Source: Leisingera sp. S132
GTDB lineage: Bacteria > Pseudomonadota > Alphaproteobacteria > Rhodobacterales > Rhodobacteraceae
Direction of reading: 5' to 3'
DNA: 64,000 nucleotides
Assembly (NCBI RefSeq): GCF_025144465.1
Contig: NZ_CP083553.1
Coordinates: forward strand, 82,501-146,500
The number at the start of each line of letters is the position of its first letter. Position 1 is the stretch's first letter. A model generated the notes under the pieces. The model worked only from the letters and a program-made list of their open reading frames with translations, was not told the origin of the DNA and ran no database searches. The translations under genes were made by a program, and so were the position numbers. This document shows, piece by piece, positions 8,744 to 17,561 of this stretch.

Positions 8744-9794
8744 GGACTCTGTTGCGCAAATCGGTTGAGGGCCAAGGTTCCCCTTTCCCCAGACGGACTT
8801 ATCCTACTGCCTCTGTGACGGGTATGCCAAGCGCGGTGAATCCGTTCATGACCGCAACACGGAGCTGAAGCTCGGCAACCTGACGTCCAGGATCCCGTGC
8901 TATCAGTCTTTGTCCCAGCAGTTTCATGCAGTGCATCTTGGTTTCGGCACGACTTCGGCGGTGGTATCCACTCCATTTCCGCCAAAGCGCTCGGCCAAGG
9001 TATTTCGACGCCCGCAGCGCTTCGTTGCGCGCAATCGCGCCTGCGGTGTCGGGTTTCCAGGGCTTGGCGTTCTTGCGGGGCGGGACGACGGCATTGGCAC
9101 CTCGGTTGGCGATGGCATCGTGGCACTTGCGCGTATCGTAGGCGCCATCTGCCGTGACACTGCCGATCTCCTGCTCGGGCGGGATCTGATTAAGCAGTTC
9201 CGGCAGCATGGGCGCATCACCAATGTTGCTACTGGTGAACTCGACTGCCCGGATTTCCAGTGTCTTTTCGTCGATACCGAGGTGAACCTTGCGCCACACG
9301 CGGCGTTTCGAGCCACCGTGCTTGCGCGCATTCCACTCGCCTTCGCCCTCTACCTTTATCCCAGTGCTGTCGATCAGCAGGTGTAGCGGCCCCTCAGAAC
9401 CACGATACGGGATGTTCACGGCGAGAGACTTCTGGCGGCGTGAAAGCGTGCTAAAATCCGGTACCGACCAGTCCAATCCACTCAATCGCAGGAGACTTTC
9501 CACGAAGCCGGTCGTCTGCCTGAGCGCCATACGGAACAGCACCTTCATCGTCAGGCAGGTCTTGATCGCGGCGTCGCTATAGATGGGCTGTCGGCCTCTC
9601 TTGCCGGTCGGCCGGGCCTCCCACGTCATCTCGGGATCGAACCAGATCGTCAGAGAGCCACGACGCTTCAGCGCTTCGTTATAGGCCCGCCAGTTCTTGA
9701 TCTTGTAGGTCGGGGGTGTTGGTCTGCTCATGCCCTCCAGCTATCACGCTGGATTCATGAGATGAATCCCTCACCCGATTTGCGCAACAGAGCC
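8744..9794 (-). mobile_element. IS5-family (IS903-like) insertion sequence, copy 2
   Basis: 1051 bases, the same orientation and ends as copy 1, at a constant offset of 5360. No target-site duplication is visible at its flanks, nor across the outer flanks of the pair. Its left end truncates the serine recombinase and its right end truncates the tyrosine integrase. The two copies frame the adaptor-toxin-immunity-recombinase segment like a composite transposon. Confidence 0.93.
8799..9731 (-). CDS. IS5-family transposase (copy 2)
   Basis: 310 residues, with D121, D195 and E263 as in copy 1, from which it differs by one Ile/Met change; one further base difference is silent. The frame is intact. 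Near-identity of the copies means the duplication is recent or kept uniform by recombination. Confidence 0.95.
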   Translation of the reverse strand: MSRPTPPTYKIKNWRAYNEALKRRGSLTIWFDPEMTWEARPTGKRGRQPIYSDAAIKTCLTMKVLFRMALRQTTGFVESLLRLSGLDWSVPDFSTLSRRQKSLAVNIPYRGSEGPLHLLIDSTGIKVEGEGEWNARKHGGSKRRVWRKVHLGIDEKTLEIRAVEFTSSNIGDAPMLPELLNQIPPEQEIGSVTADGAYDTRKCHDAIANRGANAVVPPRKNAKPWKPDTAGAIARNEALRASKYLGRALWRKWSGYHRRSRAETKMHCMKLLGQRLIARDPGRQVAELQLRVAVMNGFTALGIPVTEAVG

Positions 9795-10850
9795 CTGGGA
9801 GCCTCTGAGGCGTGCTTGGATGGCGTAGTGCCGGAGGGAGTACGGAGACAGCTTCCTGTCTTCGTCCAGCAGCTCAGCCTTCTCCAGGATATGGTTGAAC
9901 AGGCGGCGGGCGGTGTTGATGGCTGTCCTGCGGTTGGAATATTCCGGCATCCACACATAACCGTTCCGATCTGGGCCGCTCTCATCGAAAGGGTTCAGGG
10001 TTCCCTGATAGAGGGGAACAGCCAGCGGCATTGTCACGCTAGTGCGGCCACCGGTCTTGCCGCCACGGACGTTCATCTCCAAGTGCGGCGGGTCGCCTTT
10101 GATCTGAATGTCCTTGTGCTTCAACCCGAACAGCTCACCTTCAGTAGGCCGAAGGAACGTGTGAACGACAAAGCGGAACATCTTGGCGTGGTGGCCGGTG
10201 ATCTGAACACCACGGACCACATCACCGCGTTTGGCACATTCACCGGCAGCTTTCATGAACCGTTTGTACTCGTCGTCCGTGAAGGTGTGGCGGGGCGTGT
10301 CCACGGTCTTCTGCTTTGGCATCACCGGCAGCACGTTCAGAATGCCGTCTTCCACCGCCAGAGTCAGAACTTTGCGGATGATGATTGTGTGTTTGGCCTT
10401 GGTCGATTCCGCCAGCCGCTTTGGCCGGTTCTCGTCCAGATGAACCAGGTAATCCCGAACCTTGCCGGTGGTGATCTTCGTGACATCATACTTACCGAAA
10501 TAGCAGATCAGGCCGTCCTTCGATCGGTTCAGCAGCTTGTTGTCGCCGTCCGACCACTTGGACTTGCCTTTCTGAATGCTCATCAGCTTCTTGGCATAGT
10601 GCTCGAAACTGGTGGCTTTCTTCTGAGCATGGTCGCTGTTGGCCTTGCTGCGGTATGAGTCGGCAAACTCATAGGCCACTTCAATCGCATCCAGCCGCGA
10701 TATCTCCTTGGACGACCTGTGGACGTATTTCCCTGCAAGGGGGTCCCTGAAGCGGATAAGCCAGTACGGGCTTCGGGCTGTCAGCACGATGGCCAGCCCT
10801 TTCCGGAGATGCTTGATCTTGAGTATTCGGTTTTTGGAATCTTGGGACAA
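9795..10850 (-). pseudogene. Tyrosine recombinase/integrase, C-terminus cut by IS
   Basis: About 350 codons of a phage-type integrase survive. There is an N-terminal arm-binding part, a core-binding SAM-like domain (FEHYAKKLMSIQKG...VRDYLVHLDENRP) and the start of the catalytic domain, with the box I Arg in HTFLRPTEGELFGL and box II in SPYSLRHYAIQARLRGSQG. The frame enters the IS at 9794, removing the second His/Arg pair and the Tyr nucleophile, so it should be inactive. It begins 99 bases from the 3' end of tRNA-Phe and points away from it, the usual layout of a tRNA-integrated island. Confidence 0.88.
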
Positions 10851-10949
10851 ATCGAGCCCGTCAGAGGAGTGTATAACTGTGTGTAACTTTTACGGGTGAA
10901 ATCTGACGATCTCAACGTACCAAATAAATCAACTATTTCAGTGATTTAG

Positions 10950-11024
10950 TGGTGCCCGGGGGCGGAATCGAACCACCGACACGAGGATTTTCAATCCACT
11001 GCTCTACCCCTGAGCTACCCGGGC
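10950..11024 (-). tRNA. tRNA-Phe (GAA)
   Basis: A 75-base cloverleaf on the minus strand. Acceptor GCCCGGG pairs with CCCGGGC, CCA is encoded, and the anticodon loop TTGAAAA gives GAA. Its 3' end faces the truncated integrase and probably served as the attachment site. I could not find the second attachment copy within the window. Confidence 0.97.
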
Positions 11025-11105
11025 ACGGGAAGGCTGATCGCCTTGGGTGGGGGCCTTCTATGCTCTGGGCGCGGCGGTGTCCAGAGGGTTTTTCAAAGAA
11101 AATCG

Positions 11106-11309
11106 CTAATGCCGGGTTTGCTGCGGATTTTCCTCCTGCGCTGAGGCGCGTCCGGCTTCTTCCAAAGCGTTTTCAATGTCTTCCGGGTCCTGGCTGGGCA
11201 CCGAATAGGCGCCGGTCAGCCATTTGCCGAGATCGATATCGGCGCAGCGCTTGGAGCAGAACGGGCGGTAGCTCTTTTGCGAATCCCCGCCGCAGACCGG
11301 ACAGCTCAT
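11106..11309 (-). CDS. yacG: DNA gyrase inhibitor YacG (zinc-binding)
   Basis: 67 residues with the family zinc site CPVCG near the start and CSKRC about 12 residues on, followed by the signature IDLGKWLTGAYSVP. The family binds GyrB and limits gyrase activity in enterics; the role here is by homology. Its start overlaps the RNase gene stop (ATGA), so it is the last gene of the maf-RNase-yacG operon. The C-terminal tail is acidic and disordered-looking. Confidence 0.92.
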   Translation of the reverse strand: MSCPVCGGDSQKSYRPFCSKRCADIDLGKWLTGAYSVPSQDPEDIENALEEAGRASAQEENPQQTRH

Positions 11310-12328
11310 TTCAGCACCCCGCTCAGGGCAATCCGGCCGCGCTTGCGCTGCAATTCATAGTGGCCAAGGCTGGTCCAGCCCGCCAGCACGGTTTCCTCGG
11401 AATCCGCCCGGAAAGCGGCCCGCAGCGCGGTTTCAAACCCGCGGCGGTCCTTCTTTGGCATCGGGGCGAGGTCCAGCACGATCTGTCCGCCCAGGCCGCG
11501 CACCCGCAAGGCACGGGGCAGGGCCTTGGCGGCGGCCATATTGGCCTTGATGCCCGCCGCAAGAGAGGTGTCCGAACCGGTGTTCACATCCACCGCGACC
11601 AGGGCGCGGGTCGGCTCGATGAACAGGAAGGCGCCCCCCGGGAGCGGCTCGCGGATGCCGCGTGCGGTGTCCAGTGCGTCCAGCACGCCGAAGCGCTCAA
11701 ACCCGCCCGGCTCGCGCTCAATATCCGCCGGTTCCACCCAGTCCCGCCAGGCCAGCAGATGCGGCGTGTCGCCTTCGGCCAGAACCTCGGGTTCGGATCC
11801 TTCGTCCTGCATAACCTGTGCGGCCATCGCGGCCATCGCGGCAACGTCTTCGGCAATCTCTTCGCCGTCCGCCCCGGCGCAGGCAGAGCGCAGGATCAGG
11901 CCGTAGCCAGACGCGTCCATTTCCTCATGGGCAATCTCCAGCAGCCGGTCGCGTTCATCCTCGTCGCGGATGCTGCGTGAGATGTTCAGCCCCGGCGCCT
12001 CTGGCGTGACAATGGCATAGCGGCTCTTGAACAGGAGCTTCTGGGTGACCGGAATGGCTTTGCCCGGCTCGGCGTAGCCGGAGACCTGCACCAGGATCAT
12101 CTGGCCCGGTGCAAGCCCCTTGACCTGGCGCAGGAAGGCCGGACCGTCCGGGGTTGTCAGAAACATACCGCCCTGGCCCTTGACCGGCCGGTCGGCGCGG
12201 GCGCGGTAGATGGTGCCGGCAGCAGGGGCATCGCTTTCAACCAGAAAGTCGTCCAGCTTGCCGTCCACCATTAGTGCCGCGGCTTCGCGGTGCTGGATGT
12301 GGTCGAGAATGATGGTACGGCCCTTCAT
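11306..12328 (-). CDS. Ribonuclease E/G family protein (short RNase G-like)
   Basis: 340 residues from Met MKGRTIILD; upstream in-frame codons belong to maf. This is shorter than E. coli RNase G (489). An N-terminal S1-like part ([20 protein letters not shown]) leads to the catalytic core with [17 protein letters not shown] (metal-binding Asp in VDVNTG) and [16 protein letters not shown]. It would cleave single-stranded RNA at 5'-monophosphate ends. It overlaps maf by four bases and yacG by four, a conserved alphaproteobacterial arrangement. Confidence 0.88.
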   Translation of the reverse strand: MKGRTIILDHIQHREAAALMVDGKLDDFLVESDAPAAGTIYRARADRPVKGQGGMFLTTPDGPAFLRQVKGLAPGQMILVQVSGYAEPGKAIPVTQKLLFKSRYAIVTPEAPGLNISRSIRDEDERDRLLEIAHEEMDASGYGLILRSACAGADGEEIAEDVAAMAAMAAQVMQDEGSEPEVLAEGDTPHLLAWRDWVEPADIEREPGGFERFGVLDALDTARGIREPLPGGAFLFIEPTRALVAVDVNTGSDTSLAAGIKANMAAAKALPRALRVRGLGGQIVLDLAPMPKKDRRGFETALRAAFRADSEETVLAGWTSLGHYELQRKRGRIALSGVLK

Positions 12329-12906
12329 GCGGCGGCCTCCTGGTAAAGCGGCAGCCCGGCGGCGCGCAGCAGATTTGCGGTTTCGGAGAGCGGCAACCCG
12401 ACAATGCCGGTGAAAGAGCCGCTGATCCATGGAATGAAGGCGCCGGCGGGGCCCTGGATGGCATAGGCGCCGGCCTTGCCTTCCCAGTCGCCGGTCGCAA
12501 GATAGGCGTTCAGTTCCTCGTCGGAGAGGTTTTTCATTTTCACCTGGCTGACCACGTCTTTCTCCCAGACCCGGTCCCCGCGGCGCACCGCAACGGCGGT
12601 GATCACCCGGTGGCGGCGGCCGGAAAGTGCCAGCAGGAACTCGGCTGCCTCGCCCGCATCGCGCGGCTTGCCCAGGATGCGGCGGCCAAGTGCCACGGTG
12701 GTATCCGCGCAGAGCACGACGTCGTCTGTCCCCGCAGGGACAGCTTGGGTTTTTTCCCGCGTGACGCGTGCGCAGTAGGCGCGCGGCAGTTCGCCGTTTC
12801 GAGGGGTCTCATCGATCTCCGGCGGGCGCACCTCGTCCGGATGCACACCCAGCTGCGCCAGCAATTGCAGCCGCCGCGGGCTGCCCGATCCCAGGATAAA
12901 TGCCAT
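12325..12906 (-). CDS. maf: Maf-family nucleotide pyrophosphatase
   Basis: 193 residues. Family landmarks are [16 protein letters not shown] at the N-terminus (the S-x-SPRR substrate loop), [20 protein letters not shown] and [26 protein letters not shown]. Maf enzymes hydrolyse dTTP/UTP or modified nucleotides to monophosphates, a house-cleaning role; the subtype cannot be set with certainty. First of three overlapping genes downstream of infA. Confidence 0.93.
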   Translation of the reverse strand: MAFILGSGSPRRLQLLAQLGVHPDEVRPPEIDETPRNGELPRAYCARVTREKTQAVPAGTDDVVLCADTTVALGRRILGKPRDAGEAAEFLLALSGRRHRVITAVAVRRGDRVWEKDVVSQVKMKNLSDEELNAYLATGDWEGKAGAYAIQGPAGAFIPWISGSFTGIVGLPLSETANLLRAAGLPLYQEAAA

Positions 12907-13026
12907 GCCGTGGCCCTCTTACCTCTTTGCGCCTGTCATAAGGCGAAATCCGCCAGCAGGAAAGCGGTCCGGGTCTTTTGCGCTTGCCCGAAATGTCCCA
13001 GCCGGAGGCAACGGCCAGCAGGCCGC

Positions 13027-13056
13027 CAAAAACAAAAGCCCGGCAGAATGCCGGGC
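13027..13056 (-). terminator. Rho-independent terminator after infA
   Basis: On the minus strand GCCCGGCA-TTC-TGCCGGGC is followed by TTTTGTTTTTT. The eight-base GC-rich stem and U-run lie 27 bases past the infA stop. Strong by eye. Confidence 0.88.
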
Positions 13057-13082
13057 CTTGATATTTAATCCAGATCAAACGC

Positions 13083-13301
13083 TTACTTGAAGCGGTAGTT
13101 GATCCGTCCTTTGGTCAGGTCATAGGGGGTCATTTCCACCTGGACCTTGTCGCCAGCCAGAACACGGATGCGGTTCTTGCGCATCTTGCCTGCCGTATGT
13201 GCGATGATCTCATGGCCGTTCTCAAGCTCGACCCGAAACGTCGCGTTAGGCAGGAGTTCCTTCACGACACCGGGAAATTCGAGCGTATCTTCCTTGGCCA
13301 T
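13083..13301 (-). CDS. infA: Translation initiation factor IF-1
   Basis: 72 residues, the standard length. An S1/OB-fold protein with [40 protein letters not shown] and [20 protein letters not shown], almost the family consensus. Binds the ribosomal A site during initiation. It has its own terminator downstream, so maf and its partners are probably transcribed separately or by read-through. Confidence 0.98.
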   Translation of the reverse strand: MAKEDTLEFPGVVKELLPNATFRVELENGHEIIAHTAGKMRKNRIRVLAGDKVQVEMTPYDLTKGRINYRFK

Positions 13302-13384
13302 GTTGTCTCCATCATTGGGTTAACCCGCAAACTGCGGGACGTGCGCTTAAATGGGGTCATTTTCCCAATAATTCAAGGGCTCAA

Positions 13385-14263
13385 TCAGCAAACTGCGGCC
13401 TTTGTGACCGATTTCACGCGAGGGGCCTGCTCCTCCCAGTGCAGGCGGTTCAGCACGCCGCCATCCGCCCTTACATGGGCGATCGCTTCCAGGTCCGCTT
13501 CGCCATAGGTCCAGCCCGGCTGGTTCAGCGCGCCCTCAGACAGCACCCCGGTGCCTGGGAAGCCCTTGTCCGGCGGGCCGAAAATGCCGCCGGTGCCGGT
13601 GTTCATGTCCACGGCTTCCGACCATTCATTGGCCCCGACAATGGAGGCCATGGCGGTCACGCACTGGTTTTCCAGCGCCCGCGACATTGCACCGATGCGC
13701 ACCCGCCAGTATCCGGCCAGCGCCTCGGTGCAGGAGGGGACGAGAATCACATCCGTCTCCGCCAGCGCGCGGCCCAGGAGCGGGAACTCGCTGTCATAGC
13801 AGATCAGCACCCCGATTCTCCCCAGGGCCGTGTCGAAGATCTTGAGCGGCCCGCCTCCCATGATACCCCACTCCTCGCGCTCGAACCGGGTCATGATCTG
13901 CTTGTCCTGATGGTCCCGCTTGCCCGCGGGCGTGTACAGCTCTGCCCGGTTCACCGGCCGGTCCAGCCCGCTGTTCACCGGTGCGGAAGCGCCGAGGATA
14001 TGCACGCCGTGCTCGGCCGCCAGTTTCAGATGCAGCGCCGCCGCATCCTCCATCTTCTCCGACACCGAATGGATCGACTGCTCCAGATCGCCGGCCACTG
14101 CCGCCCCATCCAGTGTCGACAGCTCCATTGCGCCGTATTCGGGAAAGACCAGCAGCTCGGCGCCCTTGCCGGCCGCCTCTGCGACCCAGGCGGCCAGTTT
14201 GTCTTCATACTGTGCCCAGCTGTCGAGCCAATCGAGCGGATAGGCGGCAGTGGCGATTTTCAT
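13385..14263 (-). CDS. Carbon-nitrogen hydrolase (nitrilase superfamily)
   Basis: 292 residues from MKIATAAYPLDW; longer upstream frames have no support. The Glu-Lys-Cys triad is visible: Glu in VFPEYGAMEL, Lys in RDHQDKQIMTRFEREEW and Cys in VLICYDSEFPLL. Such enzymes hydrolyse amides or nitriles in the cytoplasm; the substrate is unknown. Divergent from the coiled-coil gene at 14521. Confidence 0.88.
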   Translation of the reverse strand: MKIATAAYPLDWLDSWAQYEDKLAAWVAEAAGKGAELLVFPEYGAMELSTLDGAAVAGDLEQSIHSVSEKMEDAAALHLKLAAEHGVHILGASAPVNSGLDRPVNRAELYTPAGKRDHQDKQIMTRFEREEWGIMGGGPLKIFDTALGRIGVLICYDSEFPLLGRALAETDVILVPSCTEALAGYWRVRIGAMSRALENQCVTAMASIVGANEWSEAVDMNTGTGGIFGPPDKGFPGTGVLSEGALNQPGWTYGEADLEAIAHVRADGGVLNRLHWEEQAPRVKSVTKAAVC

Positions 14264-14520
14264 GCGGTCTCTCCGGCGGTCAGCGGCCGCATTCCGGTGC
14301 GGTCCTTGGGCAGGATTGCCCGGCAAGGCAGCCCTGCGCAAGGCCGCGCAGCACCCAAGTTTCAGCTGCTGCCGGGCGCGCCGGGAAAAACCCCAAAAAG
14401 ATTGCACATTTTTGCAACGGAAACAGGCGCGTACTGCGTTTCAACTTGGTGCTGCCCGGCAATTTGGCCATTCTCGCAGGCAGCAGATCATTTGATTTAT
14501 TGGAAAAGAGGACCACTCCC

Positions 14521-15441
14521 TTGGCAACCAAGCTTGATGACAAGAACCTGAAGGGCGTTATTGCCGACATCCCTAAAAGAGGTTTCCGCACCAAATTTTG
14601 GCGCGAATACAGGGCCGGCGCCTGCAAAGGCAGCGGCGTGGGTAAATACATGGACGTGCTGGAGAAATTGGGCGTTCCGCCGTCAGGTGACCCGGCCAAG
14701 GCGGATCTGGACAACATGCCGGAGATTGTTCAGGCCTTCAGCATGCTGGCCAATGCGATGCTCAAGGCGCGCGGCAAATGCGGCAAGCTGCAGTCCCACA
14801 GCCGGGAGCTGTGCCTGGCCTACGCCAAGCAGATCGAAAAACGCGAAGATACGGCAGCTGACCTCGCCCGCAATGCGGACAAGATCAAGCAAAAGCAGAT
14901 GGCGCAACAGCTGAAGGCCGAAAAGGCCAACGAGGAGACCGACAAGCATCTGGCCAAGCTCAAGAAAGAGCATGAAGAAACCCGCAAACTGCTCCTCAAG
15001 GAAATCAAGGCAGCCGAAGTGCGTGGCAAGAAGATCGAAGCCGCCTGCCTGGACATTTCCAAGGATGTGAACGCCGCGCTGGACAAGCTGGAAGCGATCA
15101 AGACGGCTTGGAAGGCCGCCTATCACAAGGAGGGCGCGGACCGTTCCACGATCGAAGCCCAGGCCGACAAGGGCATTCGCGGCCTGACCAAGGCCTACAA
15201 GATCGATGCGCACGCAAAAAACGTGAAAGGCGCCCTGCCAAATCTGTTCAAGGAACTGGCTGAGAACTACAAGCAGTTCAAACAGGAAGACTACAATAAA
15301 AAGGAATACGTTGCGGCCGGCAAGGCAGTGACAGCGGCCAAGCGCACCTTTGATGACGCCCGCGATTCCGTGAAGCTGTATGCTGCCCAGCAGAAGATCG
15401 CGCTGGAAGAAGTACAGGCGGCGCGGCCTGAAGGGGTCTGA
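14521..15441 (+). CDS. Lysine-rich coiled-coil protein of unknown function (TTG start)
   Basis: 306 residues. TTG 14521 is chosen because AGAGGA lies nine bases upstream and similarity to real coding starts there; no ATG serves the conserved N-terminus (TKLDDKNLKGVIADIPKRGF). The middle third is strongly heptad-like and charged (KQKQMAQQLKAEKANEETDKHLAKLKKE...), predicting a long coiled coil. No signal peptide, no membrane segment, no known domain. A convergent terminator follows at once. Confidence 0.75.
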   Translation: MATKLDDKNLKGVIADIPKRGFRTKFWREYRAGACKGSGVGKYMDVLEKLGVPPSGDPAKADLDNMPEIVQAFSMLANAMLKARGKCGKLQSHSRELCLAYAKQIEKREDTAADLARNADKIKQKQMAQQLKAEKANEETDKHLAKLKKEHEETRKLLLKEIKAAEVRGKKIEAACLDISKDVNAALDKLEAIKTAWKAAYHKEGADRSTIEAQADKGIRGLTKAYKIDAHAKNVKGALPNLFKELAENYKQFKQEDYNKKEYVAAGKAVTAAKRTFDDARDSVKLYAAQQKIALEEVQAARPEGV

Positions 15442-15447
15442 ACCAAA

Positions 15448-15478
15448 GACAACAGGCGTCCGCCGGGCGCCTGTTGTC
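15448..15478. terminator. Bidirectional terminator hairpin
   Basis: GACAACAGGCG and CGCCTGTTGTC form an 11-base-pair stem with a nine-base loop between two convergent stop codons. On the minus strand it is followed by TTTGGTT. Confidence 0.75.
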
Positions 15479-15480
15479 CA

Positions 15481-16068
15481 TTACAGATCCCGGATCCAGA
15501 ATTGCAGCGGCTTCTTGGTCTCTTCTGCCTGGTCCACGTCTTTCCAGGAAAAATGCGCAACAGCACCCTCCAGCGGGGCATGGCCGCGCTTGCGCCAGAA
15601 CGGATCCAGCGGTGCGTAGCCCACAGGCCGCAGCGGGTGGTCCGCCGGGCGCTGCACGCCGCAAAAGGCGGTTTTCCTGAACCCGTGCTTGCGGGCATGG
15701 GTTTCGCGGGCATCAAAGAACCCGTGGCCGACGCCATGGCCGCGGTATTCCGGCAGCAGCACGGATTCGGCGCAATAAAAGACGTCGTTTAGATCAATCC
15801 CGGTGCCCGCAAACGCCGCCGCGAAATCATCCGCGTGGTCGCTCAGCGGCGCCCCGGTGGAGGCACCCACGAGGGTCTCGCCGTAAAAGGCGCCCACGAC
15901 CACGGCGCGGGTGCTGTCGCGGTAGCTTTGCAGGTACTCCCGCTCATAGGCCAGATCGCCGTCGTATAGATACGGCCAGGCGCGGAATACCTTGATGCGC
16001 AGGCGCGCCACATCATCCAGCGCGGCCTCCAGTGCCGCGCCGGTCATCGCTTCGACCCGGATCGTCAT
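15481..16068 (-). CDS. GNAT family N-acetyltransferase
   Basis: 195 residues. The acetyl-CoA motif A is seen as CAESVLLPEYRGHGVGHGFFDARETHARKHGF (R-G-x-G-x-G/H type loop), with a preceding beta-strand VVVGAFYGETLVGAST. The acceptor is not predictable. The start overlaps the NTF2-like gene by four bases; last gene of the UPF0262 operon. Confidence 0.85.
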   Translation of the reverse strand: MTIRVEAMTGAALEAALDDVARLRIKVFRAWPYLYDGDLAYEREYLQSYRDSTRAVVVGAFYGETLVGASTGAPLSDHADDFAAAFAGTGIDLNDVFYCAESVLLPEYRGHGVGHGFFDARETHARKHGFRKTAFCGVQRPADHPLRPVGYAPLDPFWRKRGHAPLEGAVAHFSWKDVDQAEETKKPLQFWIRDL

Positions 16069-16463
16069 CCTGCCGAAACCTGGGCGATCCAGTCGGCCAG
16101 GTTGTAAAAGGTGGTGACGCGGGAAATCTTGCCGTCCTTCAGCTCAAAGAACGACCCGCCGGGCAGGCGGTACGTCTGGCCCCTGGCCTCCGGCAGGCCG
16201 TCGTCTGTCACCAGATAGGTGCCGTTGACGATGAATTCCGCCGCCGCGCGGCTGCCGTCGTTGCCGGAAAAGATCACCATATCGGTCAGCTCTTCCTTGT
16301 AGCAGCGGCTCATATGGGCGCAGAACTCCGCGAATTCCTCTTTCCCCACACGGATTTTGCCCTCGTTCACGTGATGAGCAATCTGCTCATCCAGGCAGTC
16401 CAGCATGGTGTCCGTGTCGCCGGCGTTGAAGGCCGCGAAATAGCGCGCGATGGTGTCGGTCAT
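16065..16463 (-). CDS. NTF2-like / SnoaL-type protein
   Basis: 132 residues with the cone-fold pattern: helical start RYFAAFNAGDTDTMLDCLDEQIAHHVNEG, then VGKEEFAEFCAHM, and beta strands AAAEFIVNGTYL and SFFELKDGKISRVTTFYNLADW. The family includes isomerases and binding proteins; the ligand here is unknown. Overlaps both neighbours by four bases, so translation is coupled. Confidence 0.82.
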   Translation of the reverse strand: MTDTIARYFAAFNAGDTDTMLDCLDEQIAHHVNEGKIRVGKEEFAEFCAHMSRCYKEELTDMVIFSGNDGSRAAAEFIVNGTYLVTDDGLPEARGQTYRLPGGSFFELKDGKISRVTTFYNLADWIAQVSAG

Positions 16464-16918
16464 GTTCTCTCCGTCGGTTCACCCCAGCGGTTCTTCAGAT
16501 GCTGGATGATTTGATCCCGTGTTTGACGGTAGATATCTAACTTGGCCTGGCGCGTCTCGCCGAGCCCGGTAGGGTCCATAATCGGCCAATATTCGACATC
16601 GAGGTGAAAAAAACGGGTAAGCTCCAGCGCCCGGCGCTGGCTGGCAGGCGACAGCGCCACCACCAGATCAAAGGACGACAGGTCGTCGCCCCAGCGCTCC
16701 ATTTCGTCGAATGAACGCGACCGGTGCCGCGACAGTTCGACGTCGATCTCCTGGCAGACCGCGATCGAGAAGCCGTCGATCTCCATGTCGTTCTTGACGC
16801 CGGCGGACTGCACATAGGTGCCGGTGCCATAGAATTTCTTCATGATGCCCTCCGCCATCGGAGAGCGGACCGAATTGTGGTCGCAACAGAACAGAACGGA
16901 CTGCGGCAGCTCCTCCAC
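16460..16918 (-). CDS. Low-molecular-weight protein tyrosine phosphatase / arsenate reductase-like
   Basis: 152 residues. The P-loop is CCDHNSVRSPMAEG (C-x5-R-S), and the general-acid loop is MDPTGLGE. This is the small-phosphatase fold shared with ArsC of the thioredoxin type, but the extra resolving Cys pair of arsenate reductases is not evident, so a phosphatase role is favoured. Sits in the conserved UPF0262-phosphatase pair, starting three bases after UPF0262. Confidence 0.85.
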   Translation of the reverse strand: MEELPQSVLFCCDHNSVRSPMAEGIMKKFYGTGTYVQSAGVKNDMEIDGFSIAVCQEIDVELSRHRSRSFDEMERWGDDLSSFDLVVALSPASQRRALELTRFFHLDVEYWPIMDPTGLGETRQAKLDIYRQTRDQIIQHLKNRWGEPTERT

Positions 16919-16921
16919 GCG

Positions 16922-17401
16922 TCAGCCTCCGAAGTGCAGGACGCAGATCAGGGTGAACAGGCGGCGGGCGGTGTCGGTGTCAACCTCGGCCTTGCCCTCC
17001 AGCCGTTCCTGCAGAACCCGGCTGCCTTCGTTGTGGATGCCGCGCCGCGCCATGTCGATGGTCTCGATCTGGCTTGGCGGCATGGTCTTCACCGCGGTGA
17101 AGTAGCTTTCGCAGATCTGGTAGTAGTCCTTGACCACCTGCCGGAACGGCGACAGCGACAAGTGGAACTCTGCCGCCTTCTCGCCGGCTTCGGTGTTGAT
17201 ATCAAAGACCAGCCGCTTGTCGCGGATAGCCAGCCCCAGATGGTAGGGGCCCTTCGGCACATCGCGGTCTTCCCGCTGCGGCAAGGCGAAACTGTTGTCC
17301 TCGATCAGGTCATAGATCGCCACCTTGCGCTCCTGCTCGATCTCGGGCGTCGGAGGCGGCAGGTTGCGGTCGTCCAGTTCGATATGGCTGATGCGGCTCA
17401 T
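16922..17401 (-). CDS. UPF0262 family protein
   Basis: 159 residues from MSRISHIELDDRNLP; upstream codons are not supported. The family is conserved in alphaproteobacteria and of unknown function, usually next to hisD, infA and a small phosphatase as here. Notable stretches are KVAIYDLIEDNSFALP and FHLSLSPFRQVVKDYYQICESYF. Soluble and cytoplasmic by composition. Confidence 0.9.
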   Translation of the reverse strand: MSRISHIELDDRNLPPPTPEIEQERKVAIYDLIEDNSFALPQREDRDVPKGPYHLGLAIRDKRLVFDINTEAGEKAAEFHLSLSPFRQVVKDYYQICESYFTAVKTMPPSQIETIDMARRGIHNEGSRVLQERLEGKAEVDTDTARRLFTLICVLHFGG

Positions 17402-17561
17402 GGGTCTTTGTCTCTGATATGCGCAGGGGCGTCCGGCCATGAGTATCGCACCGCTCAGCCCGGGGCAATGCAGCAGCGGGCGTCAATCTCCTGCCCGTTT
17501 GCGGCAGTGCTTGACAGGCCACGTCTCCGCAACCAGCCTGCCGCCAGCAGGAGACAGCACA

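Noticed and set aside
3375-9803. A composite-transposon target duplication at the outer IS ends
   Set aside because: Left flank GGCTCTGAT and right flank CTGGGAGCC do not match, nor do the inner flanks.
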